Shown here: positions 8,968-18,327 of the stretch, in pieces | Layout: every line of letters starts with the position of its first letter | Numbering within the stretch: the first letter of the stretch is position 1 | Assembly (NCBI RefSeq): GCF_011090165.1 | Contig: NZ_JAADJT010000002.1 | Span: forward strand, 186,001 to 250,000 | Direction of reading: 5' to 3' | Length of the DNA stretch: 64,000 bases | From: Duganella aceris | GTDB taxonomy: Bacteria > Pseudomonadota > Gammaproteobacteria > Burkholderiales > Burkholderiaceae_D | Notes under the pieces: model-generated | Seen by the model: the letters and a program-made list of their open reading frames with translations, nothing else | What the model was told of the DNA's origin: nothing | Databases searched by the model: none | Position numbers and translations under genes: made by a program

Positions 8968-11082
8968 ATGAGAACCTCACGCCCAATCAAAATCCTGCTC
9001 GGCTTCCTCGCCACGTTGCTGTTGGTGATCGTCGCATTGATCATCTTTGTGCTGACCTACGACTGGAATCGCGCGCGTCCCTGGATCAACCACAAGGTGT
9101 CGGAATCCATCGGCCGCGAATTCGCCATCAACGGAGACCTGCGCGTGCGCTGGCACCAAGGCGACGCCAGCGAAAAAGGCTGGCGACGCTACGTGCCGCG
9201 CCCCGAGATCAGCGCCAAGGAAGTCCACATCGTCAATCCCGAATGGACCAAGACCGGACCAATGCTGGCCGACGTGGGCAACATCGTCGTCTCCGTCCAC
9301 CCGCTGCCGCTGCTGCACAAGGAAGTCGTCATCAGCGATCTGGCGCTGGACCGCGTGACCGTCGCCGCCGAGCGGCGCAAGGACGGCAGCAATACCTGGA
9401 CCTTCAAGGACAATGGCCCGTCGGAATGGGAAGTCGACATCCGCCGGCTAGCCTTCAGCAACGGCACCGCGCGTTACGTCGACGGCGGCATCGACCTCGA
9501 TCTGCGCGCCAAGGCCACCTCGCTCAACGATGCGAGCGCGCCGACTTACGGCATGAAATTCGAACTCGGCGGCACCTACCGCAACGCGCCGATCACCGGC
9601 GGCGGCCGCGCCGGCGCCGTGCTGACGCTCGAAGAAGAACACACCAACTTCCCGCTCGAAGCCAATGCCACGCTGGGCAAGAACAAGATCGGCATCGCCG
9701 GCGTCCTGACCGATCCACGCTCGCTGTCAGGGCTTGATCTGAAACTGTCGCTGGCCGGCGCCAGCATGGCCGACCTGTACCCGTTGACCGGCGTGCTGCT
9801 GCCGGAAACGCCGCCTTACGCCACCAAGGGTAATCTGATCGGCAAAAAACGCGGCGAGCAGTGGGACTGGACGTACAAGAACTTCACCGGCACCGTCGGC
9901 GAAAGCGATCTGGAAGGCACGATGAATTACAGCCCGCGCAAACCGCGTCCGCTGCTGACCGGCACCCTGACCTCGCGCCAGCTGCGGCTGGACGACCTGG
10001 GCCCGACGATCGGTGCGGAGAGCAACGCCGGCAAGGCTTCACGCGGCAAGGCCAAGAACCAGCCCGACGACAAGGCTCTGCCGGTCGAGCAGTTCAACAC
10101 CGCCAAATGGGACGCGCTGGACGCCGACGTCAAGTTCTCCGGCAAGAAGCTGGTGCGCACGCACGACATCCCGCTGCAGGATATCGAAACCCGCATCGTC
10201 ATGAAAAACAAGGTGCTGACGCTGACACCGCTGAACTTCGGCATGGCCGGCGGCGACATCACCTCCAACATCAAGCTCGATGGCAGCAAGAAGCAGATCG
10301 ACGCGCAGATCAAGATGGCGGCGCGTCACCTGAAGATCCGCGAGCTGTTCCCCAAGCTGCAATCGATGCAGGCCAGCGTGGGTGAAGTCAACGGCGACGC
10401 GGCGCTGGCCGGCACCGGCAACTCCATCTCCAGCATGCTGGCCACGTCCAGCGGTGAACTGGGCGCCACCGTCAGCGAAGGCTCGGTCAGCAAATTCATT
10501 CTGGAAGCGGCGGGCCTGAACATCGCCAACCTGGTCTACGTCAAGCTGTTCGGCGACAAGCAGATCGAGCTTAATTGCGCCGCCAGCGATTTCGTGGTCG
10601 AACGCGGCAAGGCGCAAACCCGCCGCTTCGTGATCGACACCAAGGAAGCCGTCATCGACATCAACGGCTCCATCGATCTGGCGCATGAAACGCTGGATCT
10701 GGACGTGCGGCCGAAGACCAAGGGCGTGCGCATCATCTCGCTGCGCACACCGCTGTACGCCAAGGGCACCTTCACCGATCCCGATGTCGGCCCTTACAAA
10801 GGCCCGCTGGTGCTGAAGGCCGGCGCCGCCATCGCATTGGCGACCATCGCCGCCCCCGCCGCCGCCATCCTGCCGCTGGTGAATCCGGGCCGCGTGGAGC
10901 CGGTCGATTGCGCCGCCGCGCTGAAGGATGCGACGCAAACCCGCCGCGTGGCGACCAAATCAACGACGACGCAGGTGCAGGCGCCGAACGTCGCCGCGCC
11001 GGCCGAGGCGAAGAAGGCCGCACCGCCACAGCAACCGCAACAGGTCAACGCGCAGAACGTCAAGCCTGTGATCAAGCACTAA
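8968..11082 (+). CDS. AsmA-family protein
   Basis: 704 residues. One N-terminal membrane helix (about residues 9-32, ILLGFLATLLLVIVALIIFV) is followed by a large periplasmic region with the AsmA N-terminal pattern (INHKVSESIGREFAINGDL) and a C-terminal AsmA_2-like region with alternating beta-strand pattern (DVRPKTKGVRIISLRTPLYAKG). AsmA-like proteins bridge the inner and outer membranes and are linked to phospholipid transport and outer membrane homeostasis. The last about 60 residues are Ala/Gln/Lys-rich and unstructured. No clear Shine-Dalgarno precedes the ATG. Its stop overlaps the convergent GH127 gene by 4 bp. Confidence 0.9.
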   Translation: MRTSRPIKILLGFLATLLLVIVALIIFVLTYDWNRARPWINHKVSESIGREFAINGDLRVRWHQGDASEKGWRRYVPRPEISAKEVHIVNPEWTKTGPMLADVGNIVVSVHPLPLLHKEVVISDLALDRVTVAAERRKDGSNTWTFKDNGPSEWEVDIRRLAFSNGTARYVDGGIDLDLRAKATSLNDASAPTYGMKFELGGTYRNAPITGGGRAGAVLTLEEEHTNFPLEANATLGKNKIGIAGVLTDPRSLSGLDLKLSLAGASMADLYPLTGVLLPETPPYATKGNLIGKKRGEQWDWTYKNFTGTVGESDLEGTMNYSPRKPRPLLTGTLTSRQLRLDDLGPTIGAESNAGKASRGKAKNQPDDKALPVEQFNTAKWDALDADVKFSGKKLVRTHDIPLQDIETRIVMKNKVLTLTPLNFGMAGGDITSNIKLDGSKKQIDAQIKMAARHLKIRELFPKLQSMQASVGEVNGDAALAGTGNSISSMLATSSGELGATVSEGSVSKFILEAAGLNIANLVYVKLFGDKQIELNCAASDFVVERGKAQTRRFVIDTKEAVIDINGSIDLAHETLDLDVRPKTKGVRIISLRTPLYAKGTFTDPDVGPYKGPLVLKAGAAIALATIAAPAAAILPLVNPGRVEPVDCAAALKDATQTRRVATKSTTTQVQAPNVAAPAEAKKAAPPQQPQQVNAQNVKPVIKH

Positions 11083-13445
11083 CGCGAATACAAACGCACG
11101 CCGAACGCCGGGCCGGCCGTACGGCCCGGCTCCGGGTCGAAACGCACCACGATCGTGGCCTTGCCTGCGGTGAGGCGTTCCGGCACCGGATAATCCTGGT
11201 CGATGAATTCACCTGGACGGCTGCCGTCCAACACCACATGCGCGATGCGCTCGCCGTCCACGCTGATGTGGAAGTCGCGGTTGCGCTCCTCGCCCCAATA
11301 CGTCGCCTGCAAGGCCAACGGCCCCGGCCCGCTCCTCATGCGGAAGCTGAAGTAACCGCCGGTGCGCGCATCGCGGCCGTTGCGGCCACGGTAGGACACC
11401 GGATATGAAATATCCGATTGCAGATCGTGATCGCGCTCAGGCTGCATCTCGCCGAGATGCATGACATCGACCGAACGCGCCGCCAGATCCTTGAGCCGCG
11501 CCTCCTCCTTGCGGAACGCCACCTCCGACGCCGCCCATTCCGCTTCGCTATAGGCATTGAAGTACACCGCCGCGCGCCGCTCGTACTGCGCGAAGAACGG
11601 TGTGAACTTCATGTCGCCCGGACGCCCGGAGCCGACGCTGCGATACACGGCTTTCGCCTTGTCGCTCTCGGCGAACGACGCCAGGATGTTCGCGCCGACC
11701 AGCGCCGGCGCGAGTCCGGTGAACGGCTTGTCGGCCGCGCCCAGGTCGGCCGCCAGCACCATCGGGCCGCGCAACAGCGCAACCACGCCTTCGTTGCCGG
11801 CCGCCGATTCGAGCCGCAGCTCCAGCGGCAGCGACAGACGCACCGTGTCGCCGGCGCGCCAGCGGCGCCGTATCAGCGCATAGCCTTTGCCGCGCGCCGC
11901 CGCGAACGGCTTGCCGTTGACCAGCAGCGTGTGGCCGCTGGCCCAGGCCGGAATCCGCAACGCCAGTGTGTAGTAGCGCTGGCCCGCCAGGCGCTTCACC
12001 TTGATCGCGATATCGCCCTCGAACGGATAGCGTGTCGTCATCTCCAGCCGCGCGGCGGCCGTCTTCCATTCCACCGTCGACGGAATGTAGAGATTGACGA
12101 ACAAGGTATCCGCGTTCTCCCAATAGATCGAGTCGCCGTGCTTGGCATGGCTCTCCATGCCGGACAACACGCAGCACCAGAAGTCGTTCTCCTCGCTGGA
12201 GAACTCGCGCGCGGTGCCGGACATCAGCGGCGTCATATAGGTGAACATGCCGGTGCGCGGATTCTGGTGCGCCAGGATGTGATTCAGATGCGTGCGCTCG
12301 TAATAATCGAAGTACGCCGCGTCCGGCGCCCAGCTGTACAAGTGGCGCGTCATCTTCAGCATGTTGTAGCTGCAGCAGGCCTCGCAGGTCTGCTCGGTGA
12401 TGTGGGCGGCGATGGTGTCCGGCCCGGAGAAGTATTCGCGGTCGCCGTTGCCGCCGATGACGTAGCTGTGATGCCGCGTAACCGCCTTCCAGAAAAAATC
12501 CACCGCGTCGGCATCGCTGCGGCGGCCGGTCAGCTCGTGCAGACGCGCCAGGCCGATCAGCTTGGGGATCTGCGTGTTGGAGTGCAGCGTGGCCAGTTCG
12601 TCGCGGCCGCGCGCCAGCGGATCGAGCACCTTGTGGTGATACAGTCGTTGCGCCAGCGCCAGCCAGCGCTTGTCGTTGGTGCGCGCGTACAGTTCGGCGA
12701 AGCTTTCGTTGATGCCGCCATGTTCGCAGTTGAGCACCTGCTGCACCTGCTCGTCGCTCAGCGCGGCGAAGACCTTGTCGATGTAGCCGCCCAGGTCCAC
12801 CGCCACTTGCAGCGCCTGCGCGTTGCCGGCGTAGGTCTGCGCGTCGAACAGGCCGGCGAACACCTTGTGCCAGTTATACAGCGGCACCCAGCAGCCGTTC
12901 AGATCGAACCCGGCGGAGCGGATCTCGCCGCGCATGATCTCGGGGAAGATCTCCTTGCCGTCGACCACCGTGCCGTCCTTGCGCTTGCGCATGAAGCCCG
13001 CCGCATAACCATCGCCCTGCGCCCGCTGCACGCGCGCCAGTTCGGCGACGATGTAATCGATGCGCGGCTTCAGCGCCGGCGCTCCGGTCTGCGCGTGCAT
13101 CAGCGACAGCGCCGACAGATAGTGGCCCAGCCCTTCGCCGGCGATGGTGTCGGCTTCCCAGCCGCCGTACAACGCACCCCTGGTCGGCAGGCCGGCGAAG
13201 CGGTGGTAGTTGTGCAGGAAGCGGTCGGCGCTCAGGCGCAGCAGGTAGGCCTGGTTGGCCTGGATCGCGTCCGCGTACACGGAAGGCAGCAGCCGCACCG
13301 CCGACAACGGCAACGCCTTGGCGCTGGATGGCACGCCGCCGGCGTCCGCCGTGGCGGCCCGCGCGTTCCATCCGGCGACCAGTCCGAGACTGGCCGCGCC
13401 CTGCAACAACAACCTGCGTTGACGAGACAACGGCGATGCGCGCAT
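11079..13445 (-). CDS. Secreted glycoside hydrolase family 127-like (DUF1680) beta-L-arabinofuranosidase
   Basis: 788 residues. The N-terminus SRQRRLLLQGAASLGLVAG resembles a twin-arginine signal, so export is likely. The body matches the DUF1680/GH127 (alpha/alpha)6-barrel family. The zinc/catalytic cluster known for HypBA1 (Glu, Cys, Cys, Cys) aligns with Glu355-x-Cys357 in EACCSYNML and Cys424-Cys425 in DFWCCVLSG. A C-terminal beta-rich part (about 690-788, FHISVDGERIAHVVLDG) looks like a DUF6805/accessory domain. Known members release beta-L-arabinofuranose from hydroxyproline-linked or pectic arabinans. The precise substrate here is inferred. Weak AAGG upstream of the ATG. Confidence 0.88.
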   Translation of the reverse strand: MRASPLSRQRRLLLQGAASLGLVAGWNARAATADAGGVPSSAKALPLSAVRLLPSVYADAIQANQAYLLRLSADRFLHNYHRFAGLPTRGALYGGWEADTIAGEGLGHYLSALSLMHAQTGAPALKPRIDYIVAELARVQRAQGDGYAAGFMRKRKDGTVVDGKEIFPEIMRGEIRSAGFDLNGCWVPLYNWHKVFAGLFDAQTYAGNAQALQVAVDLGGYIDKVFAALSDEQVQQVLNCEHGGINESFAELYARTNDKRWLALAQRLYHHKVLDPLARGRDELATLHSNTQIPKLIGLARLHELTGRRSDADAVDFFWKAVTRHHSYVIGGNGDREYFSGPDTIAAHITEQTCEACCSYNMLKMTRHLYSWAPDAAYFDYYERTHLNHILAHQNPRTGMFTYMTPLMSGTAREFSSEENDFWCCVLSGMESHAKHGDSIYWENADTLFVNLYIPSTVEWKTAAARLEMTTRYPFEGDIAIKVKRLAGQRYYTLALRIPAWASGHTLLVNGKPFAAARGKGYALIRRRWRAGDTVRLSLPLELRLESAAGNEGVVALLRGPMVLAADLGAADKPFTGLAPALVGANILASFAESDKAKAVYRSVGSGRPGDMKFTPFFAQYERRAAVYFNAYSEAEWAASEVAFRKEEARLKDLAARSVDVMHLGEMQPERDHDLQSDISYPVSYRGRNGRDARTGGYFSFRMRSGPGPLALQATYWGEERNRDFHISVDGERIAHVVLDGSRPGEFIDQDYPVPERLTAGKATIVVRFDPEPGRTAGPAFGVRLYSR

Positions 13446-13611
13446 ACCTGACCTTTTAGAAATTCATCCCAGCGGATAATGTAACGCCGCAGCCCCCGCC
13501 CCGTCTTGCACCGCAGGGGCATAAAAAATGACGAATTCTGCACAAACGAGGGAGTGCGGGGAGACGCAGGCTGTGTCATCATCGTCACATGAACCGCACT
13601 GGCCCCACATC

Positions 13612-15054
13612 ATGAACACCGCCGCACAGCCGGGATGCGACCGCTCGATCGCGCTGGCGGCCCCGCCCTGCCCGGAAGATTTGCTGACCGCCCATCCGCG
13701 CATGGTGCTGGCCACCACCATCCTGGCCTCCAGCCTGGCGTTCATCGACGGCTCGGTGGTCAACGTCGGCCTGCCGGCCATCGGCCGCAGCCTGGGTGCG
13801 GACGGCGCCGGACTGTCGTGGGTGGTCAACGGTTACCTGCTGCCGCTCAGCGCCCTGCTGTTGCTGGGCGGCGCGGCCGGGGACCGCTACGGCAAGCGCC
13901 GCCTGCTGCTATGGGGCGTGGCGCTGTTCGCACTGGCGTCGCTGCTATGCGCCCTGGCGCCGTCGCTGCCGCTGCTGGTCGGCGGCCGCATCCTGCAAGG
14001 CGCCGGCGCGGCGATGCTGATGCCCAACAGCCTTGCCATCCTCGGCACCCATTTCAGCGGCGAGGCGCGCGGACGCGCCATCGGCATCTGGGCGGCGGTC
14101 GGCGCGGCGGCCGGCGCCATCGGCCCGCTGCTGGGCGGCTGGCTGATCGACGTGGTCGGCTGGCGCGCGATCTTCTTCATCAATCTGCCGCTGGCGGCGT
14201 TGGCGCTGGTGCTGGGCATGCGCTATCTGCGCGACCAGGCCGACGACGACGCCGAGCAGCTGGATCTGCCCGGCGCCGCGCTGGCCAGCGTCGGACTGGC
14301 GGCGCTGACTTGGGGTTTGACGGTCGCCTCCAGCGGCGGCGCGGGAAGCGCGGACCCGGGCGGCGGCCTGCATTGGCAGCCGCTGTTTGCGATCGCCGCC
14401 GGCGTCGCGTTCCTGCTGCTGTTCCTGCGCGTCGAGCGGCGCGCGGGCGACCGCGCCATGCTGCCGCTGTCGTTGTTCGGCTCACACAGCTTCAGCGGCT
14501 TGAACCTGATGACCTTCCTGTTGTACGGCGCGCTGGGCGCCCTGCTGTTGCTGGTGCCGTTCGTGTTGATTGAAGTCGACCACTACTCGGCCAGCGCGGC
14601 CGGTGCGGCGCTGCTGCCGTTGCCGGTGGTGATCGCCATTGCTTCGTCGACGATGGGCCGCATCTCCGGCAAGATCGGTCCGCGCCTGCCGCTGACGGCC
14701 GGTCCGGTGATCGTCGCGGCGGGCTTCCTGCTGGCGATGCGCATCGGCGGCGGCAACTACTGGACCACCACGCTGCCGGCGATGCTGGTGATCGCGATCG
14801 GCATGGCGGTCGCGGTGGCGCCGTTGACCACGGCGGTGCTGTCGTCGGTGGACGCGGCGCACAGCGGCGTCGCCTCCGGCTTCAACAGCGCGGTGGCCCG
14901 CGCCGGCGGCCTGCTGACCACCGCCCTGCTTGGGCTGGTGCTGGGCGCGCAAGGCCCGGCGCTGGTGGCGGCGTTTCATGTCGCGGCGTTGGCCTGCGCG
15001 GTGACGGCGCTCGCCAGCGCGGCCTGCGCCTTCGTCTGGATCTCCGACCGCTAG
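13612..15054 (+). CDS. MFS transporter, DHA2 (EmrB/QacA) family
   Basis: 480 residues from ATG 13612. An in-frame ATG at 13528 would add 28 Ser/His-rich residues that look non-coding, though a weak AGGGG lies before it. About 14 hydrophobic segments. TM1 is MVLATTILASSLAFIDGSVVNVGLP with the acidic residue found in DHA2 drug:proton antiporters. Motif A is GDRYGKRRLLLWG, and motif C-like GAAAGAIGPLLGGWLID lies in TM5. The probable role is proton-driven export of a toxic compound; the substrate is unknown. It is divergent from the GH127 gene and converges on the PL9-like lyase, sharing a CTAG stop overlap. A second DHA2 gene lies at 54073-55641. Confidence 0.9.
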   Translation: MNTAAQPGCDRSIALAAPPCPEDLLTAHPRMVLATTILASSLAFIDGSVVNVGLPAIGRSLGADGAGLSWVVNGYLLPLSALLLLGGAAGDRYGKRRLLLWGVALFALASLLCALAPSLPLLVGGRILQGAGAAMLMPNSLAILGTHFSGEARGRAIGIWAAVGAAAGAIGPLLGGWLIDVVGWRAIFFINLPLAALALVLGMRYLRDQADDDAEQLDLPGAALASVGLAALTWGLTVASSGGAGSADPGGGLHWQPLFAIAAGVAFLLLFLRVERRAGDRAMLPLSLFGSHSFSGLNLMTFLLYGALGALLLLVPFVLIEVDHYSASAAGAALLPLPVVIAIASSTMGRISGKIGPRLPLTAGPVIVAAGFLLAMRIGGGNYWTTTLPAMLVIAIGMAVAVAPLTTAVLSSVDAAHSGVASGFNSAVARAGGLLTTALLGLVLGAQGPALVAAFHVAALACAVTALASAACAFVWISDR

Positions 15055-16301
15055 TCGAACGCTCCCATGCCGGCCAGCCGTCCGCCGGGGCGCGGACGAA
15101 AACTGCGCAGCAGCGGCAAGCTGCCGTCGGCCTGTCGTGGCGCATCCCAGCCCGCGCTGGAGACGTCGTCGAAATCGGCGGCGCTTATCGGCGCGGGCAA
15201 GGTCCATGAATTGCCCGCCATGTCCAGCCCCTCCGTGTTGGCGGTCGGCTTGGGCCCGTAGGCGATGTTGCGGCGCAGGTTGCCGAGATTGAGCGCGCCG
15301 CCATCCGCCGCGATCCCGAGCATGTTGTAGTCCGGACGATTATCGAAAGCCGTATTATTGAAGAAGTCCAGCGCCAGCGGATGATGGTTGGCGTAGAAGC
15401 CCGCCGCCTTGTTGGCGAATGCGACCGAGAAGCGCACCGTGTGACTGACGCCATTCTCCACGTACTTGCCACCGTAGCCGCCGGCCTTGATGCCGTTGCC
15501 GTTGCCCGCCGCTAGCGGCGTCATCGTGCCCGGCAGATAGCCATGCAGCCACGCCCACGAATACTCGATGGTCACCGGCGAGAAGGCGTTGATCAGGTCG
15601 AAACCGTCATCAGAATTGGCCCAGGCGCGACAGCCCCGGAACACATTGCCCGGCTGGCCCGCCTTGATATGCGCGCCGAAGCCGTCGGCGCTCTGGCCGG
15701 CGCCGTTCGACGTATAAGGATCGTAGTTGTGGTGCGAGTCGCTGTTGAGCACCAGATTGTATGCGCCATCCTTGATGAACAGGCCCGGTCCCATATTGTG
15801 GTGCAGGTTGAGCTGTTCGAAGACATTGTGGCTACCGCTGATCCACACGCCCCACGATTCGTGGTTCAGGCGATTCTCCGGCTGCTGCGGCACGCCGGTG
15901 ACTTCCAGTCCCTTCAAGTGCACCCAACTGGCGGTGACGTTGAAGCCCTTGACGCGGCAGTCGTCCTTCATCGCCGAGAAATCGAACACCGGCGTCTCGC
16001 CCGGATAGGCCCAGTAACGTATCGGCCTGCCCTCGCCCCCGCTCTTGTCGAGCGTGACCGCGTTGACGGTCGCGGTGCGGCTGGCGCAGGCGTCGACGCC
16101 TACGGTGAACACATAGCGGCCGCCGCGAAAATAAATCGTGTCGCCGGGCCGGGCGCGTTCCTGGGCGTGCATCACCGACCGCCACGGCGCGGCCGGCGTA
16201 CCGGCGGCGGCATCGCTGCCGTCCGGCGCCACGTAATAATCCGCTGCGGACGCCGGCATGCCCGCGCAGCCGCACAGCAGAAGGAGGATTCGCTTGATCA
16301 T
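15051..16301 (-). CDS. Secreted right-handed beta-helix polysaccharide lyase, PL9 (pectate lyase)-like
   Basis: 416 residues with a signal peptide (MIKRILLLLCGCAGMPASA, cleaved before ADYYVAPDG). The YYVAPDGSDAAAGT start and DTIYFRGGRYVF are typical of secreted beta-helix lyases. Calcium-site pattern QSADGFGAHIKAG followed by ANSDDGFDLI, then GNGIKAGGYGG with Lys272 at the position of the catalytic base of Pel9A-type enzymes, support PL9. Expected reaction: beta-elimination of polygalacturonate in the periplasm or outside the cell. Together with the GH127-like gene 1.6 kb away it suggests use of plant cell-wall pectin side chains. Stop codons overlap with the convergent transporter. Confidence 0.85.
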   Translation of the reverse strand: MIKRILLLLCGCAGMPASAADYYVAPDGSDAAAGTPAAPWRSVMHAQERARPGDTIYFRGGRYVFTVGVDACASRTATVNAVTLDKSGGEGRPIRYWAYPGETPVFDFSAMKDDCRVKGFNVTASWVHLKGLEVTGVPQQPENRLNHESWGVWISGSHNVFEQLNLHHNMGPGLFIKDGAYNLVLNSDSHHNYDPYTSNGAGQSADGFGAHIKAGQPGNVFRGCRAWANSDDGFDLINAFSPVTIEYSWAWLHGYLPGTMTPLAAGNGNGIKAGGYGGKYVENGVSHTVRFSVAFANKAAGFYANHHPLALDFFNNTAFDNRPDYNMLGIAADGGALNLGNLRRNIAYGPKPTANTEGLDMAGNSWTLPAPISAADFDDVSSAGWDAPRQADGSLPLLRSFRPRPGGRLAGMGAFD

Positions 16302-16353
16302 GCCCTCATTGTAGAAGGCGGGCTGCGGCTTTTGGCGACGCGCCGCACAAAAA

Positions 16354-17235
16354 TCATCCGGTTGACCGGCTCCACTCGCACCAGCCGCCGTCGTAGACGC
16401 TGATATCGTTCCAGCCCATCAGCCACGCGTAGAAGAACGCCATCGACGCGCGCCAGCCGGTGCCGCAGTAGAACACCGTGCGTTCGCCGCCGGCGATGCC
16501 GGCGTCCGCCCACTGCCGGCGGATGTCGGCGGCCGGCTTCATGCTGCCATCCGCGTGGTGGTAGGTGCTCATGCTGTTGACGTCGCCGTCCTCGCCGGCC
16601 CGGCCCCAGCGCGCGCCGGGGATATCGCCGGCGGCGCTGATGTAGCTGTAGCCGGAGACCTTGCCGGTGAATTCGGCCTCGGTGCGGATGCTGACCAGCG
16701 CGCCGTCGCGTCGGGCCAGCAGCGCCTGCACTTCGCGCATGTCGGTCATGTATTCCGGATGCGCGGGGAATGCGGCACCGAAGTCGCATGCGGCGCCGGC
16801 TGCGCGCGCGGGCCCGCTCTCGCAGGCGTGGCCGCCGGCCCGCCATAGCGCGAAGCCGCCATCAAGCAGGCGCACGTCGCTCACGCCGGCGTACAACATC
16901 AGGTGCGCCAGCCGCGCGGCGGCCAGGTTGTTGCGGCCATAGAGGATCACCGTCGTATCGTGACGCACGCCATGCGCCAGCAGCAGCGCCAACAGCGCGT
17001 CGTCGGAGACCTTGTTCCACAAAGGCGCCTGCTCCACCAGGCAGGTATCCAGATAAGCCGCGCCGGGGATGTGCGCCTGTTCGAACAGGGCCTCGGCGCC
17101 GCATCCAGCCTCGAACAGGCGCCACGCGCCGGCCGGCGTCCCGCCGATCATCGCCGCCAGCGCCACGGGCGTGACCAGCTGACGCCCACGGATCAGGTCC
17201 GGGCGGGAGTCGGCAATGGCGGGGAAATCTCGCAT
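16354..17235 (-). CDS. Sulfurtransferase with two rhodanese domains (SseA-like)
   Basis: 293 residues made of tandem rhodanese domains. The N-terminal one (about 20-140) lacks the cysteine loop. The C-terminal one (about 155-290) carries the active-site loop CGTGWRAS with Cys257. This is the layout of thiosulfate/3-mercaptopyruvate sulfurtransferases, which pass a sulfane sulfur from the donor through a cysteine persulfide. The loop differs from the classical CRKGVT (thiosulfate) and CGSGVT (mercaptopyruvate) forms, so the donor is uncertain. Cytosolic, no signal peptide. Confidence 0.9.
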   Translation of the reverse strand: MRDFPAIADSRPDLIRGRQLVTPVALAAMIGGTPAGAWRLFEAGCGAEALFEQAHIPGAAYLDTCLVEQAPLWNKVSDDALLALLLAHGVRHDTTVILYGRNNLAAARLAHLMLYAGVSDVRLLDGGFALWRAGGHACESGPARAAGAACDFGAAFPAHPEYMTDMREVQALLARRDGALVSIRTEAEFTGKVSGYSYISAAGDIPGARWGRAGEDGDVNSMSTYHHADGSMKPAADIRRQWADAGIAGGERTVFYCGTGWRASMAFFYAWLMGWNDISVYDGGWCEWSRSTG

Positions 17236-17297
17236 ATCGAGGGGGGCTTCGGTGCAAAACCCGGTATTTTACCCGCCTCGCGGGCGGCTTCGGCTTT

Positions 17298-18215
17298 TCA
17301 GTCGAAGCGTTCGAAGGCGTCGGTGAGGAATTCGACGAAGGTGCGTATCCGCGCCGAGAGCTGGTGGCGCTGCGGATACACCGCATAGATGTCGGCGTCC
17401 GGCGTCCGATAGGCCGGCAGCACCTGCACCAGCCGGCCCGACTCCATGTAGCGCTCGATGTCCCATTCCGCCCGCATCAGGATGCCGTGGCCGTCCAGCG
17501 CCCAGTTGACGGCGATCTCGCCGTCGTTGGTCGCCAGGTTGCCGCGCACCTTGACCGCCTCCGCGTCGCGTTCCGATTCACGACCGCTGAATAACCGCCA
17601 AAGCCCGTAAGCCTCGTCGCCCTGGCGGATGCAGATGCAGTTGTGCCGCCGCAGTTCCGACGGCGACTTCGGCTCGCCGCGCTCGGCCAGATACTTGGGC
17701 GAGGCGCACAGCAAGCGCCGGTTCGACGCCAGCCGCTTGGCGATCACGCGCGAGTCGGCCGGCGCGCCGAAGCGGATGCAGACGTCGAACTGGTCGTCCG
17801 TCAGCGCCGGCGGATCGACCGACAACTGCAACTGCACGTCCACCTCCGGATAGCGCAGCACATATTTCGAGATCACCGGCGCCACATGCAGCCGGCCGAA
17901 GCCCAGCGTGGCGTTGACCCTGAGCTGCCCCTTCGGCATGCCCTTGGAGCTGGTCAGCAGCTGATCCAGGTCGGCGATCTCGCCAAGGATGCGGCGCGCG
18001 TGCTCCAGCAGCACGTCGCCCTCGGGCGTGAGGCTCATGCGGCGCGTGGTGCGGTTCACCAGCGGCACGCCAACGCGCGCCTCGATGATCGACAGCCGTT
18101 TGCTGACCGCCGAGGTGGTGATGCCCAGCTCCCGCGCCGCGCCACTCAGGCTGCCGGCGCTCGACAGTGAAACGATGAAGCCCAATTCGGCCGGCTGGAA
18201 TCCGCTGCTGCTCAT
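17298..18215 (-). CDS. LysR-family regulator, probable activator of the tartrate operon
   Basis: 305 residues. N-terminal winged helix-turn-helix (LGFIVSLSSAGSLSGAARELGI) with the LysR signature through TTRRMSLTPEG, then a substrate-binding domain (about 95-295). It is divergent from the tartrate dehydrogenase gene with 112 bp between starts, the standard LysR arrangement. By analogy with the Agrobacterium ttu locus it would occupy the place of ttuA and respond to tartrate or a downstream metabolite; this is inferred from position. Confidence 0.9.
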   Translation of the reverse strand: MSSSGFQPAELGFIVSLSSAGSLSGAARELGITTSAVSKRLSIIEARVGVPLVNRTTRRMSLTPEGDVLLEHARRILGEIADLDQLLTSSKGMPKGQLRVNATLGFGRLHVAPVISKYVLRYPEVDVQLQLSVDPPALTDDQFDVCIRFGAPADSRVIAKRLASNRRLLCASPKYLAERGEPKSPSELRRHNCICIRQGDEAYGLWRLFSGRESERDAEAVKVRGNLATNDGEIAVNWALDGHGILMRAEWDIERYMESGRLVQVLPAYRTPDADIYAVYPQRHQLSARIRTFVEFLTDAFERFD

Positions 18216-18251
18216 GCTTGATTGTTGAGGTGGAGGTTAACAATGGCTTGA

Positions 18252-18268
18252 GTTTAGCCCTCTTAAAC
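18252..18268. promoter_or_regulatory. Candidate LysR box between the regulator and the tartrate operon
   Basis: GTTTA-GCCCTCT-TAAAC, a perfect 5-bp dyad that contains the T-N11-A pattern typical of LysR sites. It lies 36 bp upstream of the regulator start and about 60 bp upstream of the dehydrogenase start. Assignment is inferred from pattern and position. Confidence 0.5.
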
Positions 18269-18327
18269 GCCGGCGTCCAGCGCTTACAGTGCAGCCACTA
18301 CCCGCCACTCATACAAGGAGACCTCAC

